A stretch of 60,989 bases of DNA from Erysipelotrichaceae bacterium. Lineage in GTDB: Bacteria > Bacillota_I > Bacilli_A > Erysipelotrichales > Erysipelotrichaceae. Below, one piece after another: positions 25,375 through 35,448 of this stretch. The position numbers and the translations under genes are program-made. How positions within the stretch are numbered: the first letter of the stretch is position 1; every line of letters starts with the position of its first letter. Location of the stretch: NCBI GenBank assembly GCA_017428765.1, contig JAFRQF010000008.1, forward strand, positions 1 through 60,989, given 5' to 3'. The notes under the pieces are model-generated. The model searched no databases and had not been told where the DNA came from. It saw only the letters and a program-made list of their open reading frames with translations.

Positions 25375-26651
25375 ATATTTTCCCTCATGATGATATCGTC
25401 CCTGGAAGGACCAACAGAAATATAGCCGATATGACAGCCGATCCTTTCTTCGATGAATTCGATATATTCTTTTGCCTCTTTCGGCAGATCCTCATACTCC
25501 CTTATGTCACGGATGTCGGTTTTCCAGCCCTTGAGATAGATGAGCTCCGGCCTGCATTTTTCCAAAAGAGACGGAAACGGGAAGCCATCGATCTTTTTTT
25601 CTTCCAGAAGATAGCCGACACAGACCGGTATCTTATCCATATAAGAAAGGATATCCATTTTTGTCAAAGCGATATTTGTGGCACCCTGCACCTTCACGCC
25701 GTAAGCAGTTGCCGGTATATCAAAGGCACCGACTCTCCTCGGACGGCCGGTCTTAGCTCCGTACTCGCTTCCCTGCTCCCGAAGGATCTTCGCCTCTTCC
25801 CCTGACATCTCCGTAACGAAAGGACCCTCTCCCACACAGGTCGAATAAGCTTTGACGACACCGATGACTTCATCGATCTTCACAAAAGGAGCACCCGAGC
25901 CGATCGGTGCATAGGCGGCAAGAGTGTTGGAAGATGTCGTATACGGATAGATGCCGAAGTCGATATCCCGAAGTGCTCCAAGCTGTGCTTCAAACAATAT
26001 CTTCTTATCCTGTCTGGCGCATTCCTGTAAAAGCTTCGTCGTATCGCAGATGTATGGAAGGATACGCATACAATATTTATCGATCCACTCTTCGAGATCT
26101 TCCATCGTATAGCCCTTTGCCCCATAGACACCTTTGAGGACCAGGTTTTTCCACTCCATGATCTCTCCAAGGTGTTTCCTGAAGCTGTCGATATCCTTTA
26201 ACTGACCGCATAACAAAGTCTTTTTCTGATACTTGTCGGAATAAAACGGTGCGATACCTTGTTTCGTGGACCCGTATTTTTTATCATTCAGCCGCTTCTC
26301 TTCCAGTTCATCAAGATCCTTGTGCCACGGCAGCAACAGCGATGCTCGCTCCGAGATCTTCAGATCCTTGCTTGTGATATCGATTCCTTTTTCCTTCAGG
26401 ACATCGATCTCCTTGCATAAGTTCTCCGGATCCAGGGCCACCCCGTTGCCTAAGACATTGATCACACCTCTTCGAAAGATCCCCGATGGCAGCAGATGCA
26501 AGGCAAAGCTTCCATGTTCGTTGACGACGCTGTGACCGGCGTTGCCGCCGCCCTGGTAACGGACGACGACCTCATAATCCCTGGCGATCAGATCGACCAT
26601 CCGGCCTTTTCCTTCATCGCCCCAGTTGATCCCTACGACTGCCGTATTCAT
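25371..26651 (-). CDS. purA: Adenylosuccinate synthase
   Basis: Joins IMP and aspartate with GTP to form adenylosuccinate, the first committed step to AMP. The 426-residue length is normal. The N-terminal GTP/IMP motif is VVGINWGDEGKGRMVDLIA, with Asn where most homologues have Gln, followed by YQGGNAGHSVV and the TSSNTLAAYAPIGSG stretch; TGRPRRVGAFD is the IMP-binding loop. It begins two bases after the glnA stop and is coupled to purB by ATGA. The Asn substitution is minor. Confidence 0.96.
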   Translation of the reverse strand: MNTAVVGINWGDEGKGRMVDLIARDYEVVVRYQGGGNAGHSVVNEHGSFALHLLPSGIFRRGVINVLGNGVALDPENLCKEIDVLKEKGIDITSKDLKISERASLLLPWHKDLDELEEKRLNDKKYGSTKQGIAPFYSDKYQKKTLLCGQLKDIDSFRKHLGEIMEWKNLVLKGVYGAKGYTMEDLEEWIDKYCMRILPYICDTTKLLQECARQDKKILFEAQLGALRDIDFGIYPYTTSSNTLAAYAPIGSGAPFVKIDEVIGVVKAYSTCVGEGPFVTEMSGEEAKILREQGSEYGAKTGRPRRVGAFDIPATAYGVKVQGATNIALTKMDILSYMDKIPVCVGYLLEEKKIDGFPFPSLLEKCRPELIYLKGWKTDIRDIREYEDLPKEAKEYIEFIEERIGCHIGYISVGPSRDDIIMRENI

Positions 26652-26653
26652 GA

Positions 26654-28741
26654 CTAGTCCTTTCCAAACAGCAGATCGCTGTAGGACGGCATCGGCCAGT
26701 AGATGCGTTCACAGACTTTTTCCAGTTCATCGGTGTTTTCCCGCAGTTCTTCCATCAGAGGGATGATCTTATCGTGATAGAAATCGGCGATCTCTTGCGC
26801 ACTTAGCGGTCTTTCTTTGAGAAGCGTTTCGATCTTCGCGATGTCTTTACAGATCGCTTTCTTATTCTTCTTGATCAGTTTCACTGTCTTATATTCATAG
26901 GAGTTTTCATCAAACAGATTGAGGTCATCGTCTTCATCCAGCGACTTCTTCAGCATCAGTTCAAAAGACGTGATGCCCGGAAGGATGTCCTTTTTCAGCA
27001 TATCGATCAAAGTTGAAACTTCGATGTGGATGGTCTTATAGTACTTTTCCAGATAGATCTCATGTCTTGAGATCAGCTCGCTCTTGGAAAGGACATTGTT
27101 TTCCGTAAAGACTTTGACATTCTTTTTATCCAGATAATGGGACAAAGCGACCGGCGTGGACGGATAGTTGCTCAGACCGCGCTTCTTCGCTTCCTTGATC
27201 CAGCTTTCATCGTAGCCGTTACCGTTGAAGATGATCCGCTTGTGCTTCTTCAAAGTCTTGCGTATCAGATCATGAAGAGCGCTGTTGAAGTCTTCCGCCT
27301 TCTCCAGTTCATCCGCAAACTTTTTCAGCTCCTCAGCCACGATGGTGTTGAGTATCGTGTTGGGTGTAGCGATCGAAGCGGAAGAACCCGGCATACGGAA
27401 CTCGAACTTGTTGCCGGTAAAGGCGAATGGCGAGGTGCGGTTGCGGTCGGTGTTGTCTTTCGGGAAAGCCGGTATCGTATGGACACCGATCTGCAAGGCT
27501 TCCTTCTTTCTTCCCGCGTAGTCCTTTCCTTTTTCGATCGACGACAGGATCTCACCCAGTTCATCGCCGACAAAGACAGAGACGATGGCCGGCGGAGCTT
27601 CCGAAGCTCCCAGCCGATGATCGTTTCCTGCCGAAGAGATCGAGATACGCACCAGATCCTGGTACTCATCGATCGCCTTGATGATGGCGGTCAGAAAAAG
27701 CAGAAACTGGGCATTTTGCTCAGGTGTATCGCCCGGATCGAGCAGATTCACACCGGTATCGGTCTTTAAGGACCAGTTGTTGTGCTTGCCCGAACCGTTG
27801 ATCCCGGCAAAGGGTTTTTCATGTAAGAGACACTCCAGACCGTGACGCTTGGCGACCTTCTTTAAGATCTCCATCGTCAGATTGTTCTGGTCGGCAGAGA
27901 CATTGACTGTCAGAAAGTTGTTTGCCAACTCATGCTGGGACGGGGCAACTTCGTTATGCTCGGTCTTGGCCTGGATGCCTAAGGCCCAGAGCTCTTCGTT
28001 GACTTCCTTCATGAAATCCTGCACCTTGGTACGGATGGAACCGTAGTAGTGATCGTTCATCTCCTGGCCTTTCGGTGCCGGTGCTCCCAGCAAGGTCCTG
28101 CCGGTCAGCCGCAAATCTTCTCTTTGTTCAAAGAGACTCTTGTCGATCAGGAAGTATTCCTGTTCAGCGCCGGCCGTCGCCTTGATATGATCGACGTCCT
28201 TGTTACCAAACAGCTTCAGGATGCGCATCGCCTCCTTGTTCAAAGCTTCCATCGAACGAAGCAGCGGTGCCTTATGATCCAACGCTTCTCCCGAATAAGA
28301 GACGAAGACCGTCGGGATACACAAGACCCCGTCCTTGATGAAAGCATAGGAGGTCGGATCCCAGGCTGTATAGCCTCTGGCTTCAAAGGTATCCCTCAAT
28401 CCTCCCGAAGGAAACGATGAGGCGTCTGCTTCACCTTTGACCAGGTTGGAAGGTGAAAATTCCAATGTGATCTTGCCGCCCCCGGCCGTTGAAACGAAGC
28501 TTTCGTGTTTCTCAGCTGTGGCACCTGATAAAGGATGGAACCAGTGGGTGAAGTGGGTCGCCCCGTTCTCCACTGCCCAGTCTTTCATCGCGTTGGCGAC
28601 TTCTTCAGCAATATCTTTGTTGAGATAGGTCCCCTGCTTGATCGTTTTATTGAGTTCTTTGTACGTTGACTTGGATAGTCTTGCCTTCATCACTTCGTCA
28701 TTGAAGACCTTGCTGCCGAATGTTTTCATGATATCAGTCAT
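26654..28741 (-). CDS. glnN: Type III glutamine synthetase (GlnN)
   Basis: Makes glutamine from glutamate, ammonia and ATP. At 695 residues it matches the type III class (about 690-730) and not GlnA (about 440-470). The catalytic core shows [50 protein letters not shown] and [17 protein letters not shown]. It overlaps the end of pyrG by eight bases and is two bases from purA, so it is made together with two enzymes that consume glutamine (PyrG and GuaA). No GlnR gene or clear GlnR site is seen nearby. It ends in TAG, showing that TAG is a normal stop here. Confidence 0.96.
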   Translation of the reverse strand: MTDIMKTFGSKVFNDEVMKARLSKSTYKELNKTIKQGTYLNKDIAEEVANAMKDWAVENGATHFTHWFHPLSGATAEKHESFVSTAGGGKITLEFSPSNLVKGEADASSFPSGGLRDTFEARGYTAWDPTSYAFIKDGVLCIPTVFVSYSGEALDHKAPLLRSMEALNKEAMRILKLFGNKDVDHIKATAGAEQEYFLIDKSLFEQREDLRLTGRTLLGAPAPKGQEMNDHYYGSIRTKVQDFMKEVNEELWALGIQAKTEHNEVAPSQHELANNFLTVNVSADQNNLTMEILKKVAKRHGLECLLHEKPFAGINGSGKHNNWSLKTDTGVNLLDPGDTPEQNAQFLLFLTAIIKAIDEYQDLVRISISSAGNDHRLGASEAPPAIVSVFVGDELGEILSSIEKGKDYAGRKKEALQIGVHTIPAFPKDNTDRNRTSPFAFTGNKFEFRMPGSSASIATPNTILNTIVAEELKKFADELEKAEDFNSALHDLIRKTLKKHKRIIFNGNGYDESWIKEAKKRGLSNYPSTPVALSHYLDKKNVKVFTENNVLSKSELISRHEIYLEKYYKTIHIEVSTLIDMLKKDILPGITSFELMLKKSLDEDDDLNLFDENSYEYKTVKLIKKNKKAICKDIAKIETLLKERPLSAQEIADFYHDKIIPLMEELRENTDELEKVCERIYWPMPSYSDLLFGKD

Positions 28742-30347
28742 AGTTTTTCTCCTTGTTGGCGATGGCCTGTCTGATCAATCCGACGAATAAAGGATGCGGA
28801 TGATTGGGCCTTGATTTGAATTCCGGATGAAACTGCACGCCGATGAAATAATCGTCTTTCGGATTTTCCACAGTTTCTACGATATAGTCGTCAGGTGAAG
28901 TACCTGATAAGATCAGTCCTTTTTCTGACAGAGGCTGTCGGAATGCGTTGCTGAATTCATAACGGTGACGATGACGCTCTGAGATGTTCTTTTCTTTATA
29001 AAGGCTTGCGATCAGTGTGCCTTCTTTCAAGACACAGGGATAGGCACCCAAACGAAGGGTCCCGCCTTTATCGGTCTCGTCGCTTTGATCGGGCAGAAAG
29101 TCGATGACTTTGTATGGAGAATCTTCATCAAATTCTCTTGAGTTGGCATCTTTAAGTCCGGCGACGTTTCTGGCAAATTCGATGACTCCCACCTGCATGC
29201 CCAGACAGATCCCCAGATACGGGATATTATTTTCACGGCAGTACTTTGCGCTCACCACCATGCCTTCAATCCCGCGTTTGCCGAAACCTCCCGGCACGAT
29301 GATACCATCGAGCCCCTCCAGTTTTTCTGCGACGTTTTCCTCGTCGATACATTCCGAATCGATCCACTTGATCTTTACTTTTGAACTTAAGGCATATCCC
29401 GCATGATGCAGAGCTTCAGCGATCGAAAGATAGGCATCGTGAAGCTTCACATATTTGCCGACGATCGCGATACAGGTCTTATGTGTGGGATGTTTGGCAT
29501 TCTTCACCATCTGTTTCCAGTCTCTGAGGTCTGCCTTGCGTCTTTCCAGGCCCAGATTCTCCAATACCGCATCAGCCATCCCTTGCTTTTCCAGCATCAG
29601 AGGCACTTCATACAAAAGCGGGATCGTCCTGTTTTCGATGACACATTCCCTCTTCAAGTTGCAGAACAAGGCGATCTTTTCATAGACTTCTTCCTCCAGA
29701 GGCTTGACGCAGCGAAGCACGATGAGATCGGGCTTGATGCCCATGCCCTGCAGCTCCTTGACGGAATGCTGGGTCGGTTTGGACTTGTGTTCCTTGGAAG
29801 ATTCCAGATACGGTACGAGTGTTACATGGACATAACAGACGTTCTCACTTCCCTGTTCAAGACCGATCTGGCGTATCGCTTCGATGAAGGGCTGGGATTC
29901 GATGTCGCCGATCGTTCCGCCGACTTCGCAGATCAGCACGTCCGGATCGTTCTTTTTCGCAGCTTCATAGATGAAGCCTTTGATCTCGCCCGTGATGTGC
30001 GGGATGACCTGGACAGTCTTTCCCAGGTAATCTCCTCTTCGTTCTTTATTCAGAACGTTCCAGTAGACCTTGCCGGTCGTCAGATTGGAAAACCGGTTGA
30101 GGTCCTCATTGATGAACCTCTCGTAGTGACCTAAGTCGAGGTCGGTCTCCGCCCCGTCTTCAGTCACATAGACTTCGCCATGCTGGTAAGGAGACATGGT
30201 TCCGGGATCGACGTTGATATAGGGGTCAAGTTTCTGCGAAGCGACTTTTAATCCTCTCGCTTTTAACAGTCTGCCCAAAGAGGCAGCGGTGATCCCTTTG
30301 CCGAGCCCTGATACGACACCACCTGTCACAAAGATGAATTTTGTCAT
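28734..30347 (-). CDS. pyrG: CTP synthase
   Basis: Aminates UTP to CTP with glutamine and ATP. From the ATG at 30347, preceded by GGAGGTG, the protein has 537 residues. It starts with the kinase-like synthase domain [24 protein letters not shown], and the C-terminal amidotransferase has nucleophile Cys in [14 protein letters not shown] and the [10 protein letters not shown] triad segment. It heads the five-gene operon behind a good TTGACA promoter and a leader of about 130 bases. Confidence 0.98.
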   Translation of the reverse strand: MTKFIFVTGGVVSGLGKGITAASLGRLLKARGLKVASQKLDPYINVDPGTMSPYQHGEVYVTEDGAETDLDLGHYERFINEDLNRFSNLTTGKVYWNVLNKERRGDYLGKTVQVIPHITGEIKGFIYEAAKKNDPDVLICEVGGTIGDIESQPFIEAIRQIGLEQGSENVCYVHVTLVPYLESSKEHKSKPTQHSVKELQGMGIKPDLIVLRCVKPLEEEVYEKIALFCNLKRECVIENRTIPLLYEVPLMLEKQGMADAVLENLGLERRKADLRDWKQMVKNAKHPTHKTCIAIVGKYVKLHDAYLSIAEALHHAGYALSSKVKIKWIDSECIDEENVAEKLEGLDGIIVPGGFGKRGIEGMVVSAKYCRENNIPYLGICLGMQVGVIEFARNVAGLKDANSREFDEDSPYKVIDFLPDQSDETDKGGTLRLGAYPCVLKEGTLIASLYKEKNISERHRHRYEFSNAFRQPLSEKGLILSGTSPDDYIVETVENPKDDYFIGVQFHPEFKSRPNHPHPLFVGLIRQAIANKEKNYD

Positions 30348-30665
30348 AGTGCACCTCCGAAAAAAATCAAATAAAAACAACATCTTGCGATGTCATTCCA
30401 TAAGGGTTTCAAAACCATCGTCCATGGACCTTTCCATGGAAATATCATCCTTCAGCGCGGCCGCACTTTCAAATATGAATTTATCTTAACTCTGTGTTTT
30501 TTTACCTGTCAATATGAAATCGGTACATTTTTCGGGAAATATTTTTGGGAAATGAACAAGTACCCGTTTTATGAAAAAACACGTCATTCTGTCAGCCTCG
30601 TTTATGATCTTTCGGATCTGAACATCGCTTTTCAGAAATGGGTTCATCCTCATCTTTCCGTGTTT
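30348..30665 (-). promoter_or_regulatory. pyrG operon leader and promoter region
   Basis: A 318-base stretch with no ordinary gene. On the minus strand TTGACA (30512-30507) and TAAGAT (30488-30483), 18 bases apart, form a strong promoter with a start near 30476. The leader holds a perfect TTTCCATGGAAA palindrome (30431-30442), a GCAA-loop hairpin (ACATC/GATGT) followed by T-rich sequence near 30365-30395, and a possible 14-codon open frame. The layout suggests transcript-level control, but I cannot match it to the classical CTP-sensing pyrG attenuator. Confidence 0.5.
30393..30437 (-). CDS. Possible leader peptide of the pyrG operon
   Basis: A 14-residue open frame, MERSMDDGFETLME, preceded by AAGGA nine bases upstream within the transcribed leader. 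It ends just before the GCAA-loop hairpin and its T-rich tail. Its size and placement fit a leader peptide, but it is short enough to be chance and has no run of a single codon. Confidence 0.2.
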   Translation of the reverse strand: MERSMDDGFETLME

Positions 30666-32477
30666 TTATTCGACCGTGACGACTTTCGCCAGGTTCCTCG
30701 GTTTATCTACATCGACACCTTTCTCAAGTGCCGTATAATATGCCAGCAGCTGAAATGCTGCAATGGCTGAAAAAGGCATCAGCTCATCTTCAAGGTCCTT
30801 CAAAGGAAAGACCTCGATCTTCATATCCAGCTGTTTAGCCAGACTTTCCCGGACGAAGGCATAGACTCTGGCCCCTCTTGCCCGGACTTCCTTGATGTTG
30901 GAAGCAGCCTTGCCCAAGAGATCTTCCTGACTGATGCAGGCAATGACCGGTGTATCTTTTTCGATCAAAGCGATCGGACCGTGTTTCAGTTCGCCCGCCG
31001 CATAGGCTTCACAATGGATATAGGAGATCTCCTTCATCTTCAGTGCCGCCTCCATCAGCAGAGGATAGTCTCTGCCCCGGCCGATCATGTAAAGATCTTT
31101 TTCATCCTTTAAGATACCGGCCAGTCCGGCATATCTTTCCTTATCCCGGCAGGCAGCTTCAATGGCGTCGGGAACCTTCTTCAGTTCCCTGATCTTTTCC
31201 ATGACCTTTTCTTTTCTTTCTTGTTCGCACAAAGCGAAGCGGTATGCCAGAAGATACAGCAGACTTAACTGGCTGGTATAGGCCTTGGTCGAAGCCACGG
31301 CGATCTCCATGCCCGCATGCGTGTATAAGACGTAATCCGCATTTCTGGCGATCGAAGAATCTCTTACGTTGACGATGGCCAAAGTCTCATGACCTTCTTC
31401 TTTGGCGATCTTCAATGCCTGCAAAGAATCGATGGTCTCGCCGGATTGCGAGATCACGATGATCAGCGCATCTTTTTCCATGAACGGCTTTTCATAGATG
31501 AATTCGGAAGAAAGGAAGACATCACACTTGATCCTTCCAAAGGACTCGAAGACCCGCTTAGCCAGCAGGCCCGCATGATAGGATGTCCCGCAGGCACAGA
31601 TCACGATGTGATGATGGCTTGCGAAAAGTTCCCCTTCGATCCCATCCGCAGAAAAGTCAGGAAGACCTTCCCGGATCCTTGGCTCAAGGGTATTGCGCAA
31701 AGCTGTCCCTTGTTCAAAGATCTCCTTTTCCATGTAGTAAGGATGGCCTTTCTTATCAAGAGCCCGGTCTTGCTGCTCCATCTTTTTCCAGTAGGGAGCC
31801 TTCTTCTTCCCCGAAAGATCATATAAACAAAGATCATCCATCGACAGCCGCACGATCGTATCTTCGGGCAATACGAAATAGTTTTCATACGTCCCTGTCA
31901 AAGCACTCAGATCCGACGCCAGGATCCTTCCTTCTTCGTTTTGCGCAATAACGATCGGTGAGACTTTGCATACGGCAAAGATCTCATCTTCCCTTCCTTC
32001 AAACATCATGACCAGGGCATAGGTACCCCGGATCTGTTTGGACGCTTCCCGAATCGCCTTCAAAGGATCGTCATCATAGAAACGGTCGATCAGTGCCGCC
32101 GCAACCTCACTGTCTCCTGTCGAGACCAGCTTTTCCTTCAAATGATATAACTGTATCAGTTCTTTATAATTTTCAATGATGCCGTTGTGCACCAGCGTGA
32201 CCCTGCCTGATCGATGAGGATGGGCATTCTTTTCGGAAACCGAACCGTGCGTTGCCCAGCGGGTATGCCCGATGGCACAGTGTGACCCTTCTGCCCTGCC
32301 CTGTATCTTTTTCTCCAGCACAGAGACCCGATCGGTACACTTGTATATTTCCGTGTTTTTCCCACAACAAAAAGCGACTCCCGAACTATCGTATCCCCGA
32401 TATTCCAGGAGCTTCAGACTCCTCATCAGTATATCAGCGGTCTTACCGGTACCAACGTATCCGATAATTCCACACAT
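30666..32477 (-). CDS. glmS: Glutamine-fructose-6-phosphate aminotransferase
   Basis: Makes glucosamine 6-phosphate, the entry to peptidoglycan amino sugars. The 603-residue protein begins MCGIIGYVG, with the N-terminal Cys the amidotransferase nucleophile after Met removal. Two SIS isomerase domains follow (CGTSYHAGLLAKRV, SQSGETIDSLQALK) and it ends DKPRNLAKVVTVE as the family does. A glmS ribozyme lies directly upstream, giving product feedback. The ribosome site is weak (AAGAAAG). Downstream is the pyrG promoter, so it is transcribed apart from the nucleotide operon. Confidence 0.98.
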   Translation of the reverse strand: MCGIIGYVGTGKTADILMRSLKLLEYRGYDSSGVAFCCGKNTEIYKCTDRVSVLEKKIQGRAEGSHCAIGHTRWATHGSVSEKNAHPHRSGRVTLVHNGIIENYKELIQLYHLKEKLVSTGDSEVAAALIDRFYDDDPLKAIREASKQIRGTYALVMMFEGREDEIFAVCKVSPIVIAQNEEGRILASDLSALTGTYENYFVLPEDTIVRLSMDDLCLYDLSGKKKAPYWKKMEQQDRALDKKGHPYYMEKEIFEQGTALRNTLEPRIREGLPDFSADGIEGELFASHHHIVICACGTSYHAGLLAKRVFESFGRIKCDVFLSSEFIYEKPFMEKDALIIVISQSGETIDSLQALKIAKEEGHETLAIVNVRDSSIARNADYVLYTHAGMEIAVASTKAYTSQLSLLYLLAYRFALCEQERKEKVMEKIRELKKVPDAIEAACRDKERYAGLAGILKDEKDLYMIGRGRDYPLLMEAALKMKEISYIHCEAYAAGELKHGPIALIEKDTPVIACISQEDLLGKAASNIKEVRARGARVYAFVRESLAKQLDMKIEVFPLKDLEDELMPFSAIAAFQLLAYYTALEKGVDVDKPRNLAKVVTVE

Positions 32478-32503
32478 TATGTATTCTCAACTTTCTTTTT
32501 TGA

Positions 32504-32650
32504 CTTGTAACATCCATCATAACGGATCTGTTTTGAAGTTACCCTCATATTTGCCGCTATGTGCGCATAGGATGATGCGTAAGGGCGTCCGCCGAAACTC
32601 TCGATGACCCTTATCCTCGTTAACCTCTCTGTATAGGTGCCTGGCGCTAG
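32504..32650 (-). ncRNA. glmS self-cleaving ribozyme
   Basis: The minus strand carries the hallmarks of the GlcN6P-activated ribozyme. TAGCGCCAG is the cleavage site, cut between A32648 and G32647. GTTAACGAGGATAAGGGT, CATCGAGAGTTTCGGCGGA (the conserved core) and CGCCCTTACG complete the pseudoknot pairing. The 3' domain is GATCCGTTATGATGGATG and TTACAAG. It ends about 27 bases before the glmS ATG. When glucosamine 6-phosphate is high, the RNA cuts itself and the message is degraded. Confidence 0.93.
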
Positions 32651-32694
32651 AAGAGAATGAACCGCATATCTGACTGTCAAAGAACGACATATAA

Positions 32695-32723
32695 AGTATA
32701 AAACAACTGCGGCCATTTGGAAA
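32695..32723 (-). promoter_or_regulatory. Candidate glmS promoter
   Basis: TATACT (32700-32695) with TTTCCA (32723-32718) 17 bases upstream on the minus strand. Transcription would start about 40 bases before the ribozyme cleavage site. Confidence 0.45.
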
Positions 32724-32816
32724 TGTAAGTCATGATAACTTTTCTGAAATTTTACTGAATATTTTTGTCTTACAAACAGGCTATAATGAAAGATGTTATT
32801 TTATAAGGAGCTTATT

Positions 32817-34076
32817 ATGATCACAGAACAGATCGACAAAGATATATATGAACTCTGTCTTTCTTCCGACAAAGAACTGAAAGACATCTACAAAAGGATC
32901 GACGAGATCGCATTGAAAAACAGCGAACGCATCCTTTCCGCTTTCATCGAAAACAGAGTCTCCTATACGGATTTCGCTGACATCAACGGTTACGGAAACT
33001 ACGATGCCGGCAGAGACAAGCTTGAAAAGATCTTCGCGGCGGTGCTGGGTACGCAAGATTCTCTGGTACGTCCGCAGATCATGTCAGGGACCAACGCCTT
33101 GTATCTGGCCTTTTCCGGTCTTCTGAAGCACGGAGATACTTTGATCTCACTGACCGGTACCCCATATGATTCCTTGCAGGAGATGATCGGTCTTTGCGGC
33201 GATTCTTCGCAATCCTTGAAAGCCTACGGTGTCAACTACGAACAGATCGATCTGATCGACAACGAGTTCGATACGAAGAAGATCGTCGAACGCCTCAAAA
33301 CAAATGATGTGAAGCTCGTCGAGATACAGAGATCCCGCGGCTATTCCGAACGTAAGTCATTAATGCTTGGCAAGATCGAAGATCTCATCAAAAAGATCCG
33401 TGAGGTCAATAAAGACGTCATCATCATGGTCGACAACTGCTATGGCGAACTCACCGAGACAAGAGAACCGGGTCATGTCGGTGCCGACATCGTCGTCGGA
33501 TCACTGATGAAGAACCTGGGCGGCGGTATCGCTTCGACCGGCGGCTACATCGCCGGCAGAGCTGATCTGATCGCACAGATCGCCGATCGTCTCACTGCGC
33601 CGGGTATCGGCAAGGAACAGGGAGCCAACTTCAATCTGAACAATTCCTTCTTCAAGGGCATCTTCATGGCACCGAACGCCGTAAAGGAAGCGATGAAGAC
33701 CGCTGTCTTTGCCGCCTACATGATGGAGAAGCTCGGCTACAACAACGTCGATCCGCGCTATGACGAGCAGCGTACCGACATCATCCAGACCGTCGAGCTC
33801 GGAAATGAAAAGAGCCTTGTGGCCTTCACCCAGGGCATACAGGAATCTTCCCCGATCGATTCTTTCGTCACCGTCCTGCCGGCACCGATGCCGGGTTATC
33901 CTTTCGATGAAGTGATGGCCTGCGGTGCCTTCACTCAGGGTTCGACCATCGAGCTTTCGGCCGATGCGCCGGTCAAGGAACCTTACACACTGTTCATGCA
34001 GGGATCGCTGTCTCTGGAATACGGAAAACTGATGGTGATGTCCGCACTGACCAAGGCAAGAGAAAAGGAAGCCTAA
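32817..34076 (+). CDS. Methionine gamma-lyase-like PLP protein (aluminium resistance family)
   Basis: A 419-residue PLP enzyme of the YnbB family, annotated variously as methionine gamma-lyase-like or aluminium resistance protein; the true reaction is unsettled. The fold is cystathionine gamma-synthase-like, with the PLP lysine in VVGSLMKNLGGGIASTGGYIAG and the SGTNALYLAFSGLL cofactor region. AAGGAG six bases before the ATG and TATAAT at 32782-32787 mark its start. In Bacillus the homologue sits beside glnRA, and here too it is close to a glutamine synthetase operon, though on the other strand. It converges with the SDR gene with a four-base stop overlap. Confidence 0.85.
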   Translation: MITEQIDKDIYELCLSSDKELKDIYKRIDEIALKNSERILSAFIENRVSYTDFADINGYGNYDAGRDKLEKIFAAVLGTQDSLVRPQIMSGTNALYLAFSGLLKHGDTLISLTGTPYDSLQEMIGLCGDSSQSLKAYGVNYEQIDLIDNEFDTKKIVERLKTNDVKLVEIQRSRGYSERKSLMLGKIEDLIKKIREVNKDVIIMVDNCYGELTETREPGHVGADIVVGSLMKNLGGGIASTGGYIAGRADLIAQIADRLTAPGIGKEQGANFNLNNSFFKGIFMAPNAVKEAMKTAVFAAYMMEKLGYNNVDPRYDEQRTDIIQTVELGNEKSLVAFTQGIQESSPIDSFVTVLPAPMPGYPFDEVMACGAFTQGSTIELSADAPVKEPYTLFMQGSLSLEYGKLMVMSALTKAREKEA

Positions 34077-34813
34077 ACGCTTCCCGTCTGTCCTCCGTCG
34101 ATACGGATCACTGAGTTGTTGATATAATCCGCTTCGATCAGAAACTTCACAAGATCGGCGACCTCCTCAGGCCTGCCGTATCTTTTTTTTAATATCTTTT
34201 CGCACTCTTGTTTCAGGAACTGCTCATCGTAACCGTCAAGTTCCTTTTCGGTGCCGATGAAGCCCGGTGCGATCGCATTGACATTGACGTAAGGCGAAAA
34301 CTGTACGGCAAGATCGTGGGTCAAAGAGATCAGAGCAGCCTTGGATGCATCGTAATCGAAGCACATCGGATAGTAGGTATTGATGCCGTTGGTCGAAGCG
34401 ATGTTGATGATGCGTCCGTATTCGTTTTCTTTCATGTGCTCATAAGCCCGCTTTGCGCAGTTGTAGGCGCCTACCACATTGACATCCAGCACTCTGCGAA
34501 ACTGCTCCGCCGTTTTTAAATGAAACATGTCCGGCAGATCGATCGCCGCGTTGTTGATTAAGATATCGACGCCGCCCATCTGTTCATCGATCGTATCGAA
34601 CATCGCTTCCACTTCTTCCTCTTTGGATACGTCTGCCTTTACGGTCAGACAGGAAACGGAATATTTCTCTTTGAGCTTTTCGGCTAAGGAAAACGCCTTT
34701 TCTTCTGAAGAAAAGTAATGGATGACGATGTCATAGTTTTCCCTTGCGAGTCTTTCGCAGATCGCAGAGCCGATCCCGCCGGAGGCACCGGTGACTAATA
34801 CGACTTTGTTCAT
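34073..34813 (-). CDS. SDR-family oxidoreductase (FabG-like)
   Basis: A 246-residue NAD(P)-dependent short-chain dehydrogenase. It has the Rossmann motif VTGASGGIGSAI, NNAA, the catalytic Ser in IINIASTNG, the Tyr-Lys pair in YDASKAALISL, and the C-terminal IRIDGGQTGSV. It could be a 3-oxoacyl-ACP reductase, but it is far from other fatty-acid genes, so the substrate is open. No Shine-Dalgarno is visible; the ATG lies four bases past the T-run of the efp terminator, so it must be reached by read-through or an unseen promoter. Confidence 0.85.
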   Translation of the reverse strand: MNKVVLVTGASGGIGSAICERLARENYDIVIHYFSSEEKAFSLAEKLKEKYSVSCLTVKADVSKEEEVEAMFDTIDEQMGGVDILINNAAIDLPDMFHLKTAEQFRRVLDVNVVGAYNCAKRAYEHMKENEYGRIINIASTNGINTYYPMCFDYDASKAALISLTHDLAVQFSPYVNVNAIAPGFIGTEKELDGYDEQFLKQECEKILKKRYGRPEEVADLVKFLIEADYINNSVIRIDGGQTGSV

Positions 34814-34816
34814 GTT

Positions 34817-34842
34817 TAAAAAAGAGCTTATATTAAGCTCTT
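34817..34842 (-). terminator. efp terminator that contains the efp stop codon
   Basis: Perfect nine-base arms (AAGAGCTTA and TAAGCTCTT) around a three-base loop, with a minus-strand T-run ending four bases before the SDR start codon. The efp stop (34835-34833) lies inside the hairpin. Confidence 0.8.
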
Positions 34843-35390
34843 GAAGAATACTTGCCGTCTTCCGTGGAGACTGCGATCAGTTCGCCTTCATCGATGAACT
34901 GCGGAACTCTCAGAGTGAGACCCGTTTCGGTTGTCGCGTCTTTTGTCTGGTTGTTGGAAGCACCCTTGATGCCAGGGCTGGTCTCAGTGACACGCAGATT
35001 GACGATCGCCGGAACGGATACTGTTAAGACCTGTCCTTCAAACATCATCAGCGAAACTTCCAGTCCGTCGACCATGAAGTACTTGTTGAAGCCGATCTGT
35101 TCTTCGCTCAGTTCATAAGTTTCAAATGTCGTCATGTCCATAAAAGTGTATGTATCATCGACGGCATAGGAGAAGTTGACCAGTTTCTTTTCGATGTTGG
35201 CGGATTCAAATTTTACGTTGGCGTTAAAGTTTCTTTCCTGTGTAGCGCCGGTCTTGAGATTCTTCATCTTCGTTCTTAAGATAGCGGCACCCTTGCCCGG
35301 TTTTACGTGCTGGAAATCGATGACCTGCCAAGGATCACCATCTACGATCAGTGTTAAACCTGTCTTAAAATCGCCTGCTTCAATTGCCAT
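34833..35390 (-). CDS. efp: Translation elongation factor P
   Basis: EF-P relieves ribosome stalling at proline runs. The 185-residue protein shows the KOW-like N-domain MAIEAGDFKTGLTLIVDGDPW and the tip loop HVKPGKGAAILR with K33 in the modified position. The C-terminal OB domain is QTKDATTETGLTLRVPQFIDEGELI. The ATG at 35390 is preferred over an upstream GTG because that GTG lies inside the GAGGTG ribosome site. How K33 is modified is not indicated by any neighbour. Confidence 0.97.
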   Translation of the reverse strand: MAIEAGDFKTGLTLIVDGDPWQVIDFQHVKPGKGAAILRTKMKNLKTGATQERNFNANVKFESANIEKKLVNFSYAVDDTYTFMDMTTFETYELSEEQIGFNKYFMVDGLEVSLMMFEGQVLTVSVPAIVNLRVTETSPGIKGASNNQTKDATTETGLTLRVPQFIDEGELIAVSTEDGKYSSRA

Positions 35391-35448
35391 AATATTCACC
35401 TCGTTTATATCGCATATTTTATCAGATTTTATAGTCCCATATCAAATC

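Noticed and set aside
32477..32716. Minus-strand frame of 79 codons upstream of glmS
   Set aside because: It covers the glmS ribozyme, whose conserved core accounts for the sequence.
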